64,000 bases of DNA from Rhizomys pruinosus (taxonomy: Eukaryota; Chordata; Mammalia; Rodentia; Spalacidae): contig VZQC01005680.1 of assembly GCA_009823505.1 (NCBI GenBank), positions 4,088,659 to 4,152,658 on the forward strand, in the 5' to 3' direction. This document shows, one piece after another, positions 9,403-20,397 of this stretch. Under the pieces are notes generated by a model. That model was not told the DNA's origin. It did not search any database and was given only the letters and a program-made list of their open reading frames with translations. Position 1 is the first letter of the stretch. Every line of letters begins with the position of its first letter. The position numbers and the translations under genes are program-made.

Positions 9403-9770
9403 TGAATCTCTGTTGCCGAGATAAAATACCAGGACCAAAAGTACCTTATAGAAGAGTTTTCTTGGGTCTACAGTTCTATAGGGATGAGTCGATCATGGTT
9501 AGAAGGAATGGCGGCAAGTGGTGGGCATGGTGGTGGTAGCAGGAAGCTAAGAGGTCGCATCTTCAACAGCAAGCACAAAGCAGAGGAACAGGTAGTGGGG
9601 TTAGGAGATAAACTCAAAGCCTGCCCCCCAGTAGCACACTTCTTCAGCCAAACTCTACCTTGGAAAGGTTCCATGAGCTCCCCAAACAGCACCACCTTCT
9701 GGGGACCAGGTATTCAAACACGTGAGACTAGAGGAAACATTTCTCATTCCAAGTTTGTCTCTTCAGTGAT
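9403..9770 (-). mobile_element. MaLR-type LTR
   Basis: Reverse copy with 'ctctgttgccgagataaaatacc', 'tcatggttagaaggaatggcgg', 'gcctgccccccagtagcacacttc' and 'ccaaacagcaccaccttctgggg'. These are the landmarks of the LTRs at 57040 and 58740 in diverged form. Confidence 0.75.
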
Positions 9771-9884
9771 TCTATATCATACAAAACAGACAATAAATGT
9801 TCATCATTATGTAGCTCCACCTCCCTATGTGATTGACAACTTGATAACAGGAAGTCCTTTAACTCATACTCCCTTCAATGTCCA

Positions 9885-10094
9885 GCGTCTGTGTTGGTTA
9901 CTTTTCTAGTTGCTGTGACAGAATACCTGAAAGAAACAGTTCAAGAGAGGAATTATTTATTTGGCTCATTCGTTTCAAGGAAAGAGAGTCCATCACTGTG
10001 GGAAATGCATACAGCTAGAGCGATTCCATTTGTCGCTGCAGGGACAGAAGGCAAGTTCTCCTCACATACTGGCAGAGTGAAAAGCAGAGAGCAG
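9885..10094 (-). mobile_element. MaLR-type LTR fragment
   Basis: 'tgttggttacttttctagttgctgtgacagaatacctg' is a reversed LTR end, and 'attatttatttggctcattcg' is the reversed polyA region. It is cut at a SINE head near 10095. Confidence 0.65.
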
Positions 10095-10220
10095 GGGGCT
10101 GGTGAGATAGCTCAGAGGGTCCAAGTGCTTGCTACCAAACCTGGTGGCTTGAGTTGGATCCTTAGGACCCACACAATGGAAGGAGAAAGTAGAGTTCTTC
10201 AAGCTGTCCTCTGACCCCAC
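10095..10220 (+). mobile_element. B2-superfamily SINE (B3A-like)
   Basis: Head 'gggctggtgagatagctcag', then 'ccaagtgcttgctaccaaacctggtggcttgagttgg', ending 'aagctgtcctctgacccc'. Truncated at 3'. Confidence 0.75.
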
Positions 10221-10457
10221 TGAGTATCACCTTCAAAGTCTGCCACCAGTGACCCATGTCTGCTAGACAGTCCACAGTCACCAACAATGTTCCACAGCCT
10301 CCCAAAACAGTGCCAAGAGCTGGACACCGAATGACTCTGGGAGACACTGAATGTTCAAACAAGAATGGTGCATCTTGTAAGTCTTCACAGTGGAAAGCTT
10401 TGGAAAACACAATGAATAGATTTCAGGGGCAGTTGGGTCACTCTTAGCTTAGGTTTT

Positions 10458-10507
<50 letters not shown>

Positions 10508-10990
10508 TCCCTTCATCTCTCTTCTTTCCCTTTCTGTTGTGAACAAAATTTCTCAGAAAATGCCGCATCCTCAACTGGACCTCCTGCAAGGCTGGTTAAC
10601 TGATCCCCAGGTGGATGATGGTGGAGAGCTTGGGATGCTGCAGGTCCCCAGCCCAATTACCACTTCTTCTGTCCGTCTTTAGCCCCCAAATACCCATTCT
10701 TTGTCCACTTTTCTACCAAATATAACATATTCTGACTGGTAAAAAAAACTTTTTGGAATGTATTAACTTAACAAAATCCTACCTTCCACCGAGCAAAAGG
10801 GTGACTGTCATGAGATCACACCTGAGGCCGACAGCTGAGACATCTCTTTTGATTTGACCACCTACTGAATATTTCCACCAATGTATCTGAAAAGTGTCTT
10901 GATTTATGACTTCTTTTTGTTACTACAAAAACTTCATGAAACTGCTTTCATAGTGGAACATGGAATTTGAGGTGACCTACATGTGTTGTT
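10221..10990. other. No gene recognised; contains (TC)n
   Basis: Unassigned sequence. It includes a pure TC tract of ~23 units at 10459-10504. Confidence 0.5.
10459..10504. repeat. (TC)n microsatellite
   Basis: Uninterrupted TC dinucleotides. Confidence 0.95.
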
Positions 10991-11123
10991 TTCAAGACAA
11001 GGTCTCCCTGTCACTTATACTCACTATGTAGACTAGCCTAGCCTCTACCTCACAGAGATATACCTGCCTCTGCCTCTGCCTCTGTGGGGCTGGGATTAAA
11101 GGTGTGTGCCACCATGCCTGGCA
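10991..11123 (-). mobile_element. B1 SINE
   Basis: 'caagacaaggtctccctgtcac' to 'gattaaaggtgtgtgccaccatgcctggc'. An internal 'cctctgcctctg' repetition makes it slightly long. Confidence 0.8.
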
Positions 11124-11205
11124 ATGTCATCTCATTTTTAAGTACCAGTTTATGTTTAGTTAGAACAAGTTAGGTAATGCTGATGTAGAAAGCAAACCCT
11201 AAATT

Positions 11206-11208
<3 letters not shown>

Positions 11209-11244
<36 letters not shown>

Positions 11245-11399
11245 TTTTGGGTCTTTTTTGAGACAGGGTCTCCCTTTAGTCTCAGCTGGCCTGGAACTCG
11301 CTCTGTAGACCAGGCTGGCCTTGAACTCACAGAGATCCACCTGCCTCTGCCCCGCAAGTGCTAAGATTAAAGGCGTGTGCCACCATGCCCAGCTGAATA
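11209..11399 (-). mobile_element. B1 SINE with (TTTA)n tail and TSD
   Basis: The reversed tail is a ~10-unit TTTA tract, then 'gtcttttttgagacagggtctccc' through 'gccaccatgcccagct'. Perfect TSD CAAACCCTAAATTTTA at 11193-11208 and 11400-11415. Confidence 0.9.
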
Positions 11400-11497
11400 C
11401 AAACCCTAAATTTTAGTGAGATCAAGTTCTTATATTTTTCTTTTCCTTTTTTCTCTCTTTCTCTTCTGCCTCCCTTCCTTCTCTCTTTCCCTTTTCC

Positions 11498-11652
11498 TTT
11501 TTTTTTTTTTTTTTTTTTTGAGACGGAATCAAATGTAATGCAGACTAATCTCCAACTCTCTATGTAGCCAAGGATGACCTTGAACTTTTGATCCTCCCAC
11601 CTCTTTTTCTAAGTGCTGGAATGAAAGTGACGTACCACCATGCCTAGTGACA
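11498..11652 (-). mobile_element. Diverged B1 SINE
   Basis: T tract, then 'gagacggaatcaaatg' and 'ctctatgtagccaaggatgaccttgaac', ending 'gtaccaccatgcctag'. Confidence 0.75.
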
Positions 11653-11944
11653 TTTCATTGACTAGGGCGAATCACAAGGCTCTGGCTTTTAAGGGGAAAT
11701 TGCACCATATGATGCATCTGAGAGCCAAGAGTAGGGAATAACTAAAGAACATTATGGTGGCCACAACAATAAAGCTGTTAATGTTTATCAGTTGCTACAC
11801 ATTGTAAAAATGTTGCAATGTTGAAGAGGAAGGTGTGGGGGATGTAGGATGATGTGTGTGTATGGGGGGGAAACAGATGGATGTGACATGATTGAAATGG
11901 CTTGCATGCATGTATAAAATTTTCAAAAACCAATTTAAGATACA

Positions 11945-12295
11945 TTATGCATGTTTGTGCATGAATATATGGTGTATACGGGGTGTGTATGTGCTTTGCG
12001 TATGTGTGCATGAGTATGTGGTGTGTGTGTGTGTGTGTGTACACGTGTGTGTATGTGGAAGCCAGTAGAGAGTGTCAGGTGTCCTTCCTCAGGAACCATT
12101 TACCTTGTTTTAGGAACTAGCCAGAATATTGCCAAGTAGGTGAGGCTGGCTTGTGGCTCCTGCGCCCAGGGGTCCTCCTGCTGCTACTTTCACAGCCACC
12201 TGACTTTTTGTACATGTGTTCTGGCCATCAAAGTCTAGTCCTCATGCTTGACTGGCAAGCACTTCATTGACTGAGACATTTCCTCAGCCTCATGA
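11945..12295 (-). mobile_element. B4-type SINE with GT repeat
   Basis: A GT-rich tail (12018-12042) is followed by 'ggaagccagtagagagtgtcaggtgtc' and 'tcatgcttgactggcaagcacttcattgactgag', the reversed head. Confidence 0.65.
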
Positions 12296-12297
12296 AT

Positions 12298-12345
12298 AAT
12301 TTTTACCCAGTGAGGAAACTGAGGCACAGGAAGATTAACGAACAG
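12298..12345 (+). mobile_element. MIR fragment
   Basis: 'cccagtgaggaaactgaggcacaggaagattaac' matches the MIR core order (old mammalian SINE). Short. Confidence 0.55.
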
Positions 12346-12352
12346 TCTAAAG

Positions 12353-12550
12353 GAGCCGGAGAGATGGCTTGGTGGTTAAGAGCACTGGCTGTTCTTCCAG
12401 AAGACCCAGGTTCGGTCCCCAGCATCCACATAGCAGCTAACAGCTATGTCTAAGTCCAGTTCCAGGTGACCTGATGCCCTCTTTTGGTCTTCACAGGCTC
12501 TTACATACATACATACACTCAAACACATAAAATCAAAATATATAAAAGAA
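12353..12550 (+). mobile_element. B3-type SINE
   Basis: 'gccggagagatggcttggtgg', B box 'ggttcggtcc', and A-rich tail after 'acacataaaatc'. Confidence 0.8.
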
Positions 12551-12639
12551 ACCTTCTGTTGCTAAAATTCCTTCTAGGAGGCATGAACAACATCCAGTCT
12601 CCTCCCTCCTTAGTCTCTAAGATAAAGTGAGGTAGTAGC

Positions 12640-12790
12640 TAACCAACCTGCAGTTTGGAAAACCAACAATTTTATTTGGGCTTACTTACAGAACAGTGAG
12701 TGGTGGTTATTTATAGGAGTGTGGGTGCTCCTGCCCCAAGGCCACACTGGAAAGTTTCCATCCAGGTGTGAGTCATGACTTCCCAGTAGC
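12640..12790 (-). repeat. Unclassified reiterated sequence (also near 54.45 kb)
   Basis: 'tttatttgggcttacttacag' and 'ttataggagtgtgggtg' recur at 54455-54520 ('cttactggggtcacttataggagtgtgggtgac'). Probably part of a reversed LTR. Family not identified. Confidence 0.45.
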
Positions 12791-14610
12791 TTTACAGAAT
12801 AGCAAGAGAATATCTCCCTCCTAGCTTCCCCTGCTTAAGAACCCTAAGTCCCTCTCCCTTGTGCAATTAGAGCTGACCGGTTAGTTGGGAGATGTGGCGG
12901 ACACTGCCTGTCCCTCCTTTCTTGTGAAGCATACTGGTCACTAAGTTTGGCTGTGATAACCCTAGGCAAGCAGGTGCAACCAAGCCTGGGAAGAAGGCAT
13001 CTGATGTCCGGGGTCTGTCTGTCTTTTAGAGGACAATCATAAGCAACTCCTCCCCTCCCTCCAGATCTTTCACCATGCTCTTCCATGAGAGTCCCTGAGC
13101 CCCAGGGGGGTAACACAGCTGTAGGATGATCTTCTTCCCACCATGGCTCTTTTCATCGTCTCTTTCCAATGTGTGGCTGCTGGCCCATCTCAGTGGTATT
13201 CCTCCTACTACAAAAACAGATGAAATGAAGCAGGAACATCTAAAAGAACACTGCTGAAATACTCTAACCTATGGGTGTAAACACAAATGCTTAGAAGGCA
13301 CCTTGGTAAGTGGATCACATCCATCTAACACAACAATTGCAGCAGCTTCCACACTGAGGCCTATAACTTCCCCTGCCACTAGGGGTTAGTCTGGCTTGAA
13401 GCACCACATGTATGTTCCTCCCCAAGGAGCAGGCCTTAAATCCAATTGGAAATCTGTCGGCCATACCTATTCTAGTTGAGGCACTATTGCACCAGGAGGC
13501 ACATCTTGCTTGGGGTGTGGATAGTGCAGCATGCCGGTTCTGGGCAGGTACACCGCAGGGGCCTCCTTCGTTGCTCCTGTCCTGTTCAGACTGCCGCCCC
13601 CTTCAGAATGGCACTCAGCCACCTCTCAAGACTGCTGTTCACATGGAGCCCTTCTCCACTTCAGCCTTCAAAGTTCTCATTTGAATATTTGCTACTACCA
13701 CCAAGAACTACAGGCATAATAGCCTGCTCCCCACGCATAGCCTGAACTCTAGGTTTCTAGGCTCACCACGCTGGCATATGACTGTCACCCAAAAGACAGA
13801 CCATGGACATCACCCTCTAAGGTCCTGGTCGGAGTTTTAACCCAGGCTCTCATTCCTTATGGTTGACCGTACCTTAATGGGTGGCACATTTTCTAGGACT
13901 CAACAGGACACCCAAATATTAGTTCCTCCCACCTAGAAGGAGAGGTCAAGAGCAGGAAAGGCTCGTGGGCAGAGTGTGGAATGAATGTGTGAAAGCAGCT
14001 ATTGTACTGGCTGTATGAATCCATTGGCTGTTCATCACTGAGTTCTGGCTGTGGGTGAGATGTTTGGGAACCTCTGAGACTGAAGGCAGAGGCCAACCCT
14101 GCATGCAGAGGTGACGATGGTCATTAATCTCAGAAGCTCTCAGCAGTGAGTCCCAGCCGCCCAGGTGAATCTGGCGGGTGGCTGAGCTAGCATCTGCACG
14201 TGAGACCTCGTTTCCTCTGCTGGAACCTGCTAAGACCTGCTTTGCCTCCGGTAATTGAGCTGCCTGACCTCTGTAGGAGCCTTCCTGCTCCTCCTCTGAG
14301 AGAGAGAATTGATTTGTCAAACATACATCCACATTTCTCCACCGGGGCAGATTCATTCTGTCTGCAAGCTACACATCACACTTTCAAAGTCAAGCTCTGA
14401 ATCCTGCCACGGGCAATACGGAGAATGCTAGAACACTCTATTTCTTCTCTTCCTGACAGATCCAAAATGTCAAGATATAAGAGAGTCATTTATTTAACCG
14501 AGGTGTGACTATACCAGGCATATATATGGTATAGGCATATATATGGTATAGATAGGGTCATATAGGTTGAGAATCTCCCTTAGTGTCTTGGGACCTCAAG
14601 ATAAATAGCC
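12791..14610. other. No gene recognised
   Basis: Long stretch without clear SINEs. Open frames up to 136 codons show no recognisable domain. A short tandem duplication 'ggcatatatatggtata' occurs at about 14518-14552. Confidence 0.5.
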
Positions 14611-14618
14611 AAAAGTTC

Positions 14619-14970
14619 TGTCGTTTGAATGAGGAATGTCCCCCATAGTTTCAGGTATTTTGGCACTTGTTCCCTGGCAGGTGGCGCTGTTGGGACAGAG
14701 GGTTATGGGACCCTTAGGAGGTGGAGCCTTGCTAGAGGAAGTTCATCTCTGGGGGCAGGCCTCGGAGCTTTATAACTAGGTGTTACTTCCTGTTCTGCTT
14801 TGGACTGTGTATGCAATGTGACCCTGGGACCTCATGTCCCAGCTGCTGTGCCTTTCCTGCTATGATGCACTGTATCCCTTTTTTAAACAAGGAGCCCAAA
14901 TAAACCCTTTCTCCTTTAAGTAACTTTGGTGAAGTATTTTATCATAGTACTGTGTAAAGTTACCAAGACA
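14619..14970 (+). mobile_element. MaLR-type solo LTR
   Basis: 352 bp, from TGTCGTTTGAATGAGG to GTTACCAAGACA. Internal landmarks are 'gaatgtcccccatag', 'ggtggcgctgttggg' and the polyA signal in 'cccaaataaaccctttctcc'. It has the same organisation as the LTRs of the 57-59 kb element but in the opposite orientation. No second LTR nearby. Confidence 0.85.
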
Positions 14971-15160
14971 AGGACCATACTTGAGTTCAAACCCATAGTC
15001 CCGGAGCTGTTCTGTTGGTCATGTGGAGAGTATTCCTTGCTCCAACTGTTACTGAATACATGGGATCTTGCCCCTACACAGGGAAAACCATCAAACCCCA
15101 CCTCACTGACACAAGTGCAAGATGCCACAGCTATGCCAAGTTTAAAAAGAAGTTAATGAG

Positions 15161-15393
15161 GGCTGGAGAGATGTCCTAGCAGTTAAGAGCACCGACTGCT
15201 CTTGCAGAGGACCCAGGTTCGATCCCTAGCACCCACATGGCAGCTAAGAACCATCTGTAATTCCAACTCCAGGAGAACTCCAGTTCCAGGGGAATCTGAG
15301 ACCGTCTTCTGACCTCCGCGGCATTGCACAACACGGGTGCACAAACCTACACGCAGACAGTACATTCATACACATACAAAATAAATAAAATAA
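15161..15393 (+). mobile_element. Young B3-type SINE, 17-bp duplication, TSD
   Basis: Head 'ggctggagagatgtcctagc', B box 'ggttcgatccc', and two adjacent 17-bp units ('aactccaggag' then 'aactccagttccagggg'). Tail 'aaaataaataaaataaa'. Perfect TSD AAAAAGAAGTTAATGAG at 15144-15160 and 15394-15410. Confidence 0.95.
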
Positions 15394-15410
15394 AAAAAGA
15401 AGTTAATGAG

Positions 15411-15553
15411 CCTAGTATGGTGGCTCATAGCTTTAATCCCAGCATTTAGGAGGCAGAGGGAGGTGGATCTCTATGAAATGGAGGCCAGCCTGGTCTATAC
15501 AGTGAGTTCTAGGCTAGCTGGGGATACAGGGAGACTTTGTCTCAGAAAAAGAA
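15411..15553 (+). mobile_element. B1 SINE
   Basis: 'tggtggctcatagctttaatcccagc' to 'agggagactttgtctcag'. Its 3' end is shared with the left arm of the inverted duplication. Confidence 0.85.
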
Positions 15554-15757
15554 CCAAGTCCCTGCAAAAGCATAACGAATGACAAAAAAAAAAAAGTAAA
15601 GAAAAATTCCAAGATTGTAAATAGATAGCTGCATGAACTGTCACAGATTGAGCACTGTCCTGACAGAAAATTCAATGAGGCGAGAACAATTATCCCTGTT
15701 TAACTGATGAGAAGTTGTGGCTTGGAGAGGTGTAACCACACGGAAAAGGAAGAACTC
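15533..15757 (+). repeat. Left arm of a ~220-bp inverted duplication
   Basis: Begins 'actttgtctcagaaaaag' and ends 'aagaactcagtt'. The reverse complement recurs at 16696-16922 with about 12 substitutions and one small indel (roughly 94% identity by eye). The distal half contains a MIR-like segment ('caattatccctgtttaactgatgag'). Confidence 0.9.
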
Positions 15758-16195
15758 AGTTGTTTTGGTTACTCTTCTGTTGCTGTGTTAAAACACCCAG
15801 ACATAAAGCAAATTAAGGGAGAAAAAGTTTATTTCAGCTCACAGTTCTAGTTTAGAGTTCATCATTGAGAGAAGTCACAGAGGCAGGAGCTTGAAGCAGC
15901 TGGTCATATCACATCCACCGTCAAGAGCAGAGGGAGATGACACACACGTGCTGCCTGCTTGCTGCCTGGGCTCAGCTAACTTTCTTCGCTGCATAGAGTT
16001 CAGAGCTTAGAGAACAGTGCTGCACACAGCTGGCTGGGGCTTCTCATGTCAATTAGCAATGCCGACAAATCCCCACAGACCCACTCACAGGTCTACCTGA
16101 GCTAAGTAGTTCCTCATTAAGACTCTCCTCCCAGGTGCTAACACTAACCAGTACACTAGGTTCACCTCAGGCTTAGCCAAGAATATCAAGAAACA
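15757..16195 (-). mobile_element. MaLR-type LTR
   Basis: Reverse LTR starting 'tgttttggttactcttctgttgctgtg', with 'aaagtttatttcagctcac' (reversed polyA region) and 'caattagcaatgccgac' further in. It abuts the left arm of the inverted duplication exactly. Confidence 0.75.
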
Positions 16196-16381
16196 GAATG
16201 TCAGTGATTAAGAACATTTGCTGCTCCCGCAGTGGACCCAGGTTTGGTTCCTAGCACACACATCTTGTGGCTCACAACTGCTTGTAATTCCAGTTTCAGG
16301 GAATCCAAAACACTTTTCCAGCCTCTGCAGAAACTTGCACTCACATGATGCATTTCCAATCAGGCACAGGCACAGGCACAG

Positions 16382-16429
<48 letters not shown>

Positions 16430-16432
16430 TTT
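16196..16432 (+). mobile_element. B3-type SINE ending in (CA)n
   Basis: Diverged head ('cagtgattaagaacatttgctgctcc'), 'gtaattccagtttcaggg', and a tail converted to 'aggcac' units and then ~24 CA repeats (16381-16429). Confidence 0.75.
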
Positions 16433-16444
16433 AAAAGTAATTAA

Positions 16445-16588
16445 GCTAGGGGTGGTGGCACACACCTAATGCCAGCACTCAGGAGGCAGAAGCTTGTGGA
16501 TCTCTGTGAGTTCAAGGCCAGCTTGATCTACAGAGTGAATTCCAGGCCAGTTGGGGCTTCAGGGAGACCCTGTCTCAAAAAGACCAAA
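16445..16588 (+). mobile_element. B1 SINE with TSD
   Basis: 'ctaggggtggtggcacacacc' to 'ccctgtctcaaaaagacc'. Flanked by AAAAGTAATTAA on both sides. Confidence 0.85.
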
Positions 16589-16619
16589 AAAAGTAATTAA
16601 TTTTTAAAAAGAACTAGCA

Positions 16620-16695
16620 TTATGGGTGGTCAAGTAGTTCTAGTGATTTGCCTGTCTCTACCTCCCTTGTGTTGGGATTACAAGTAGACACCATC
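16620..16695 (-). mobile_element. B1 fragment
   Basis: 'gatttgcctgtctctacctcccttgtgttgggattacaag' is a short reversed B1 piece. Confidence 0.45.
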
Positions 16696-16922
16696 AATAA
16701 CTGAGTTCTTCTTTTTCCATGTGGTTACACCTCTCCGAGCCACAACTTCTCATCAGTTAAACAGGGATAATTGTTCTTGCCTCATTGAGTTTTGTGTCAG
16801 GACAGCGCTCAATCTGTGACAGTTCATGCAGCTATCTATTTACAATCTTGGAATTTTTCTTTACTTTTTTTTATCATTCACTATGCTTTTGCAGGGACTT
16901 GGCTCTTTTTTCTGAGACAAAG
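16696..16922 (-). repeat. Right arm of the inverted duplication
   Basis: Reverse complement of 15533-15757, including 'cttggaatttttctttac' and 'tcatcagttaaacagggataattg'. The arms are separated by ~940 bp holding an LTR, a B3 and a B1. Confidence 0.9.
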
Positions 16923-16929
16923 GCAAAAA

Positions 16930-17015
16930 TTTTGTTTGCTATCTACTTTATGGGGATTGAACGCAGATCCTTATGATTGTATGGCATTCACTGTACTGAC
17001 CAAGTGAGGCCCAGC
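16930..17015 (-). mobile_element. ID-type SINE fragment
   Basis: 'ggggattgaacgcagatccttatg' and 'cactgtactgaccaagtgaggcccagccc' are a reversed ID body and head. Confidence 0.5.
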
Positions 17016-17600
17016 CCTATTTCCAATTTTAGTAGAATTGCCTTCTTGCTTTAAGCTTAACAACCTTGCCTGATTCCGTGTCTATTTATTTTACCAGTGT
17101 ACACTATTCACTTTGTGACAAGTCTTCAATCAGGGGGGTTGGTTTTTCTTTTCCAACTTAGAAAAATGTCACAAGAAACACCTTCTCCATCCATCACCCT
17201 TCAGAGGCAGCCAGAAGTAAGCTTTCCTCACCCTTGGGTGGTATATTCCTTTGGGTTTTCGAAGAATTAAACAGCCAGATGGAAGGAGACATCTAAGAAA
17301 TGTATTAAGGGAAATATTTATAAAGGGAACAATGAGAATGAGGAAGTTGGAGACAAGTAAGTTCTACAGACCACAGAGCTAGTCTGGCTCCCATGAAAGA
17401 GGAGAGGGGAATCAGGAGAGCAACTGAGCAGGACGGTGGGCAGCCATACCTCCCCAAATGCTCCCCGTCTTCTCTGAGTGGGCCTGCTAGGAGAAATGGT
17501 TTTAATTACGTATCTGAGTCAGCCTGGCCAAGCACCTGTTCAGTGCAGGTGCTGCAGGAAGGGCTGAAGGTGGAAGGGCACAGGCCTTCTTCTCATCAGG
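17016..17600. other. No gene recognised
   Basis: Unassigned sequence with no repeat landmark and no supported frame. Confidence 0.5.
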
Positions 17601-17604
17601 CTTT

Positions 17605-17827
17605 TCTTTTTTTATTTACTTTGTATTTTAGGTATGTGAACATTTTGCCTACATATATGTAAGTGCAATGCATGTGTGCAATGCCCATGGAGACCAGAAG
17701 AGGGCCTCATATCCCTGTAACTGGAGTTATTAGACAGTAGTTAGCAGCCATGTAAGTGCTGGAAAGTGAACCCAGGTCTTCTGTAAGAGCAGCCAGTGTT
17801 CTTAACTGCTGAGCCATCTCTCCAGCC
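17605..17827 (-). mobile_element. B3-type SINE
   Basis: Reverse, from 'tttatttactttgtattttagg' to 'ttaactgctgagccatctctccagccc'. Confidence 0.85.
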
Positions 17828-17989
17828 CAACCAGGTGTTTTTTTTTTTTTCAAAGAGTTTTAAAAGAATTTAAATCAATTTTTTTGAAAATTTTATACAT
17901 GAGTACTATACTTACATCATTTCTACACTTCCCCCTTCAAATCTTCCCACATCCCCTTGACTACTCTATTTTGTGACCTTGTTTATTTT
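17828..17989 (-). mobile_element. Old L1 3' UTR fragment
   Basis: T tract, then 'aattttatacatgagtactatacttacatcatttc' and 'acttcccccttcaaatcttcccacatcccc', the reverse of an L1 3' end. Confidence 0.6.
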
Positions 17990-18216
17990 TATTTTTTAAA
18001 AATACTTTCTTTTTGTTTTATGTGTATGAATGTTATGCCTGAATGTGTAAGTGCACCTGTGTTCTGCAGTGCCCATGGAGGACAATCAAGGTGTCAGATC
18101 CCCTGGAACTGGAGTTATGGATGGTTTTTTTAGCTACCATGTGGGTTCTGGGATTAAACCCAGGTCTCCTGCAAGAACAGCTAGTGATCTCAACCTCTGA
18201 GCCATCTCTCCAGCCC
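17990..18216 (-). mobile_element. B3-type SINE
   Basis: 'tttatgtgtatgaatgttatgcc' to 'tctgagccatctctccagccc'. Confidence 0.85.
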
Positions 18217-18221
18217 CACCA

Positions 18222-18458
18222 CATTTATTTTTAATGACGTGTGTGTGTGTGTGTGTGTGTGTATGTGTCTGTGTGTGTCTGTGTCTGTGTGTCTGTGTAT
18301 GGGTATGTGCAGTGCCCATAGAGGCCAGAAGAGGGCACCAGATCCTCTGGAGCTGGAGTTACAGGCAGTTGTGAGTCACCTGATGTAGATGCTGGTAACT
18401 AAATTCAGGTTCTCTGCAAAAACAGTGCATGCTCTTAACTGCTGAGCCATTCTCCAGC
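18222..18458 (-). mobile_element. B3-type SINE with GT-rich tail
   Basis: GT tract at 18239-18300, then 'gcccatagaggccagaagagggcacc' and 'cttaactgctgagccattctccagc'. Confidence 0.8.
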
Positions 18459-18519
18459 TGATGGGAAGCCATCAGGTTTTCTTAGGGGAGATATAGGTGG
18501 TACACAACCATGAGCCCCT

Positions 18520-18835
18520 CATTATGGTATGCACATGAAACATCATCCACCGACTCATGTATGAATACCTGCTCTCCATCTGGTGCTGCTGTTTTGATAG
18601 GATGCAAAGCCCTTGGTGTGGGATGCATGTTTTGCAAGGGTGAAACTTTGAGGATTATAACCCACCTTGCTTCCTGTCTGTGTTTTCTGCTTCCTGTCTG
18701 TCTGCCATGTAATATGACCAATGAAGCTTTGAACTAAGCCACTCCAATTGTAACCATTTTTCCTGCCATTACAGACTGTACCCATTCAAAACTCTAAGCT
18801 AAAATAAACTTCTCCATTAAGTTGCTTCTGTCCAA
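18520..18835 (+). mobile_element. Diverged MaLR-type LTR
   Basis: Only the 3' part is clear: 'actctaagctaaaataaacttctccattaagttgc' is a polyA signal region, and 'cttcctgtctgtctgccatg' precedes it. Confidence 0.5.
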
Positions 18836-18954
18836 GTAGGGAGAAAAGTAATGAATAATACTACCCAGGGTGGCTTTTCCTCAGAACTGGCTTCTTCCAT
18901 TGGTCCAGCACCAGTACCAAGGCGAAGGTGGAAAGTCAACCTGACCTTGGCTTG

Positions 18955-19105
18955 AGATGGAGAATGCATCTCTCTGGTTCCACAATCTTCTCATTTGAGG
19001 AATGGAGAAAACTGTTCTTACCTCTTGAGTTCCATGTTAGGACCCCTGTGAATGGCTTTCAGTAAAGGACACTAACAGGGAGTAAGTGCTCTGTGAAGTC
19101 ATTCC
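18955..19105 (+). mobile_element. MIR
   Basis: 'ttctcatttgaggaatggagaaaactgttcttacctc', 'gggagtaagtgctctgtgaa' and the intervening order match MIR. Confidence 0.55.
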
Positions 19106-19204
19106 TCTTTTCCCATGGCTTGAATGTCCCCATGGAAACTCAGGCTGAAAGTCAATCCCCTCGTAGGGTACTAAGAGATGGGAGCAAGTGGACTGGTAAC
19201 AGGT

Positions 19205-19310
19205 GATTGGGAACTGAAAATGCAGTTGGTAAAGTCATTTCCCAGCATGCACGAAGTCTTAAGACCCATCCTCAGCATAGCTTAAACGCAGGTGTGATAG
19301 CTTTGATTGA
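19205..19310 (+). mobile_element. ID-type SINE fragment
   Basis: 'gcagttggtaaagtcatttcccagcatgcacgaagtc' resembles an ID body; diverged. Confidence 0.45.
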
Positions 19311-19314
19311 CACT

Positions 19315-20397
19315 ATCCTAGTTCGCTTCTCAGTTGTGATGATAAAACACTGACCAAAAGCAAGAAAGGGTCTATATGGCTTAGGGAAGCCTGACCCGGA
19401 ACTCAAGGAAGGAGCCTAGAACTGAAGCAGAAGCCATGGAGGAACGCCGCTCGGCTCTCTCACCACTCCTATGCTTGCTCAGCTGCATTTCTGTTTTTTT
19501 TTTTTTTTCAAAGCCAATTTTAAAAAATATTTTGTATTGTTATAAAACTTTTCCCACACATCATACATCATTTCTCAATCCAGTGCCCCCCCACCTCACC
19601 TGAGTTCATGTACGCTTCAAAGCCAATTTTTTTATTGAAGCTCTATGCATTTCATACAAAATTTCAAATCAAATCTAGACCTGAGCCCCCCTCCCTGCCC
19701 CCCACCCAGCAGAGCTCATGTATTCTGCCAAACATGTCTTTCATCTTTTTCTCAGTCCCTCTCAAAATTTTCCATGCAGAAGCTTACTGTTTTGAGCAGA
19801 AGTTCACCATTTCAGTCAGTTCTTTGACCCAGTCTTGTTGTTGTTGTTTTCCTTCCAATACGCATCACTCCAAAATATGCACATATGCATGCCACATATA
19901 TCATAGGTTTTAGCATCTTCAGCTTATGATTTTTTTTTCTTTATTGGGCTGAAAGATGTCATGTTTGAAGGCTCCTCCTTGGCAAGCCCAAACCACCATC
20001 AGTTCTGCCCTTGTGCTCCACTGGGGTTTTTCCTTCCCATGGTCACCAAATGAGGTCCAGTAAGCACCATGTCCTGTCTTGATCTTCCTGTACTGGTCTC
20101 CATGATACAGCCTGGGTAGTCCAACAATGGCAGTCTATACTCTGAAGAGGCTGAAACCCCAGTAGTAGCTCAGTCTGCAAGTCCCCATCTGGCATACATA
20201 CCGTCAGCTGCCTTTCTGATACAACCCAGGTCTACCTTGCTAGGGATGGCAACATCCACAGTGGGCTGGACCCTCCTACATCAATTAGCAAGCAAGGAAA
20301 TGGGCGCCGGTCAGTTTGATGGGGGAAATTCCTCCATTAAGGCTTCCTCTTCCCAGATGACTCTCGTTTGTGTCAAGTTGACAAAAACTGGCCAACA
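19315..20397 (-). mobile_element. MaLR-type LTR split by an L1
   Basis: Left part 19315-19493 ('ctagttcgcttctcagttgtgatgataaaacac') and right part 20205-20397 ('cacagtgggctggaccctcc', 'tgtcaagttgacaaaaactgg', ending 'ccaacaca') form one reversed LTR around the L1 at 19494-20204. Confidence 0.8.
19494..20204 (-). mobile_element. L1 3' end inserted in the LTR
   Basis: T tract, then two successive 'caaagccaatttt' modules each followed by a C-rich tract, and then ~560 bp closely matching the L1 at 28940-29905. TSD CAGCTGC(A/C)TTTCTG at 19480-19493 and 20205-20218, with one mismatch. 5'-truncated, no ORF2. Confidence 0.85.
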
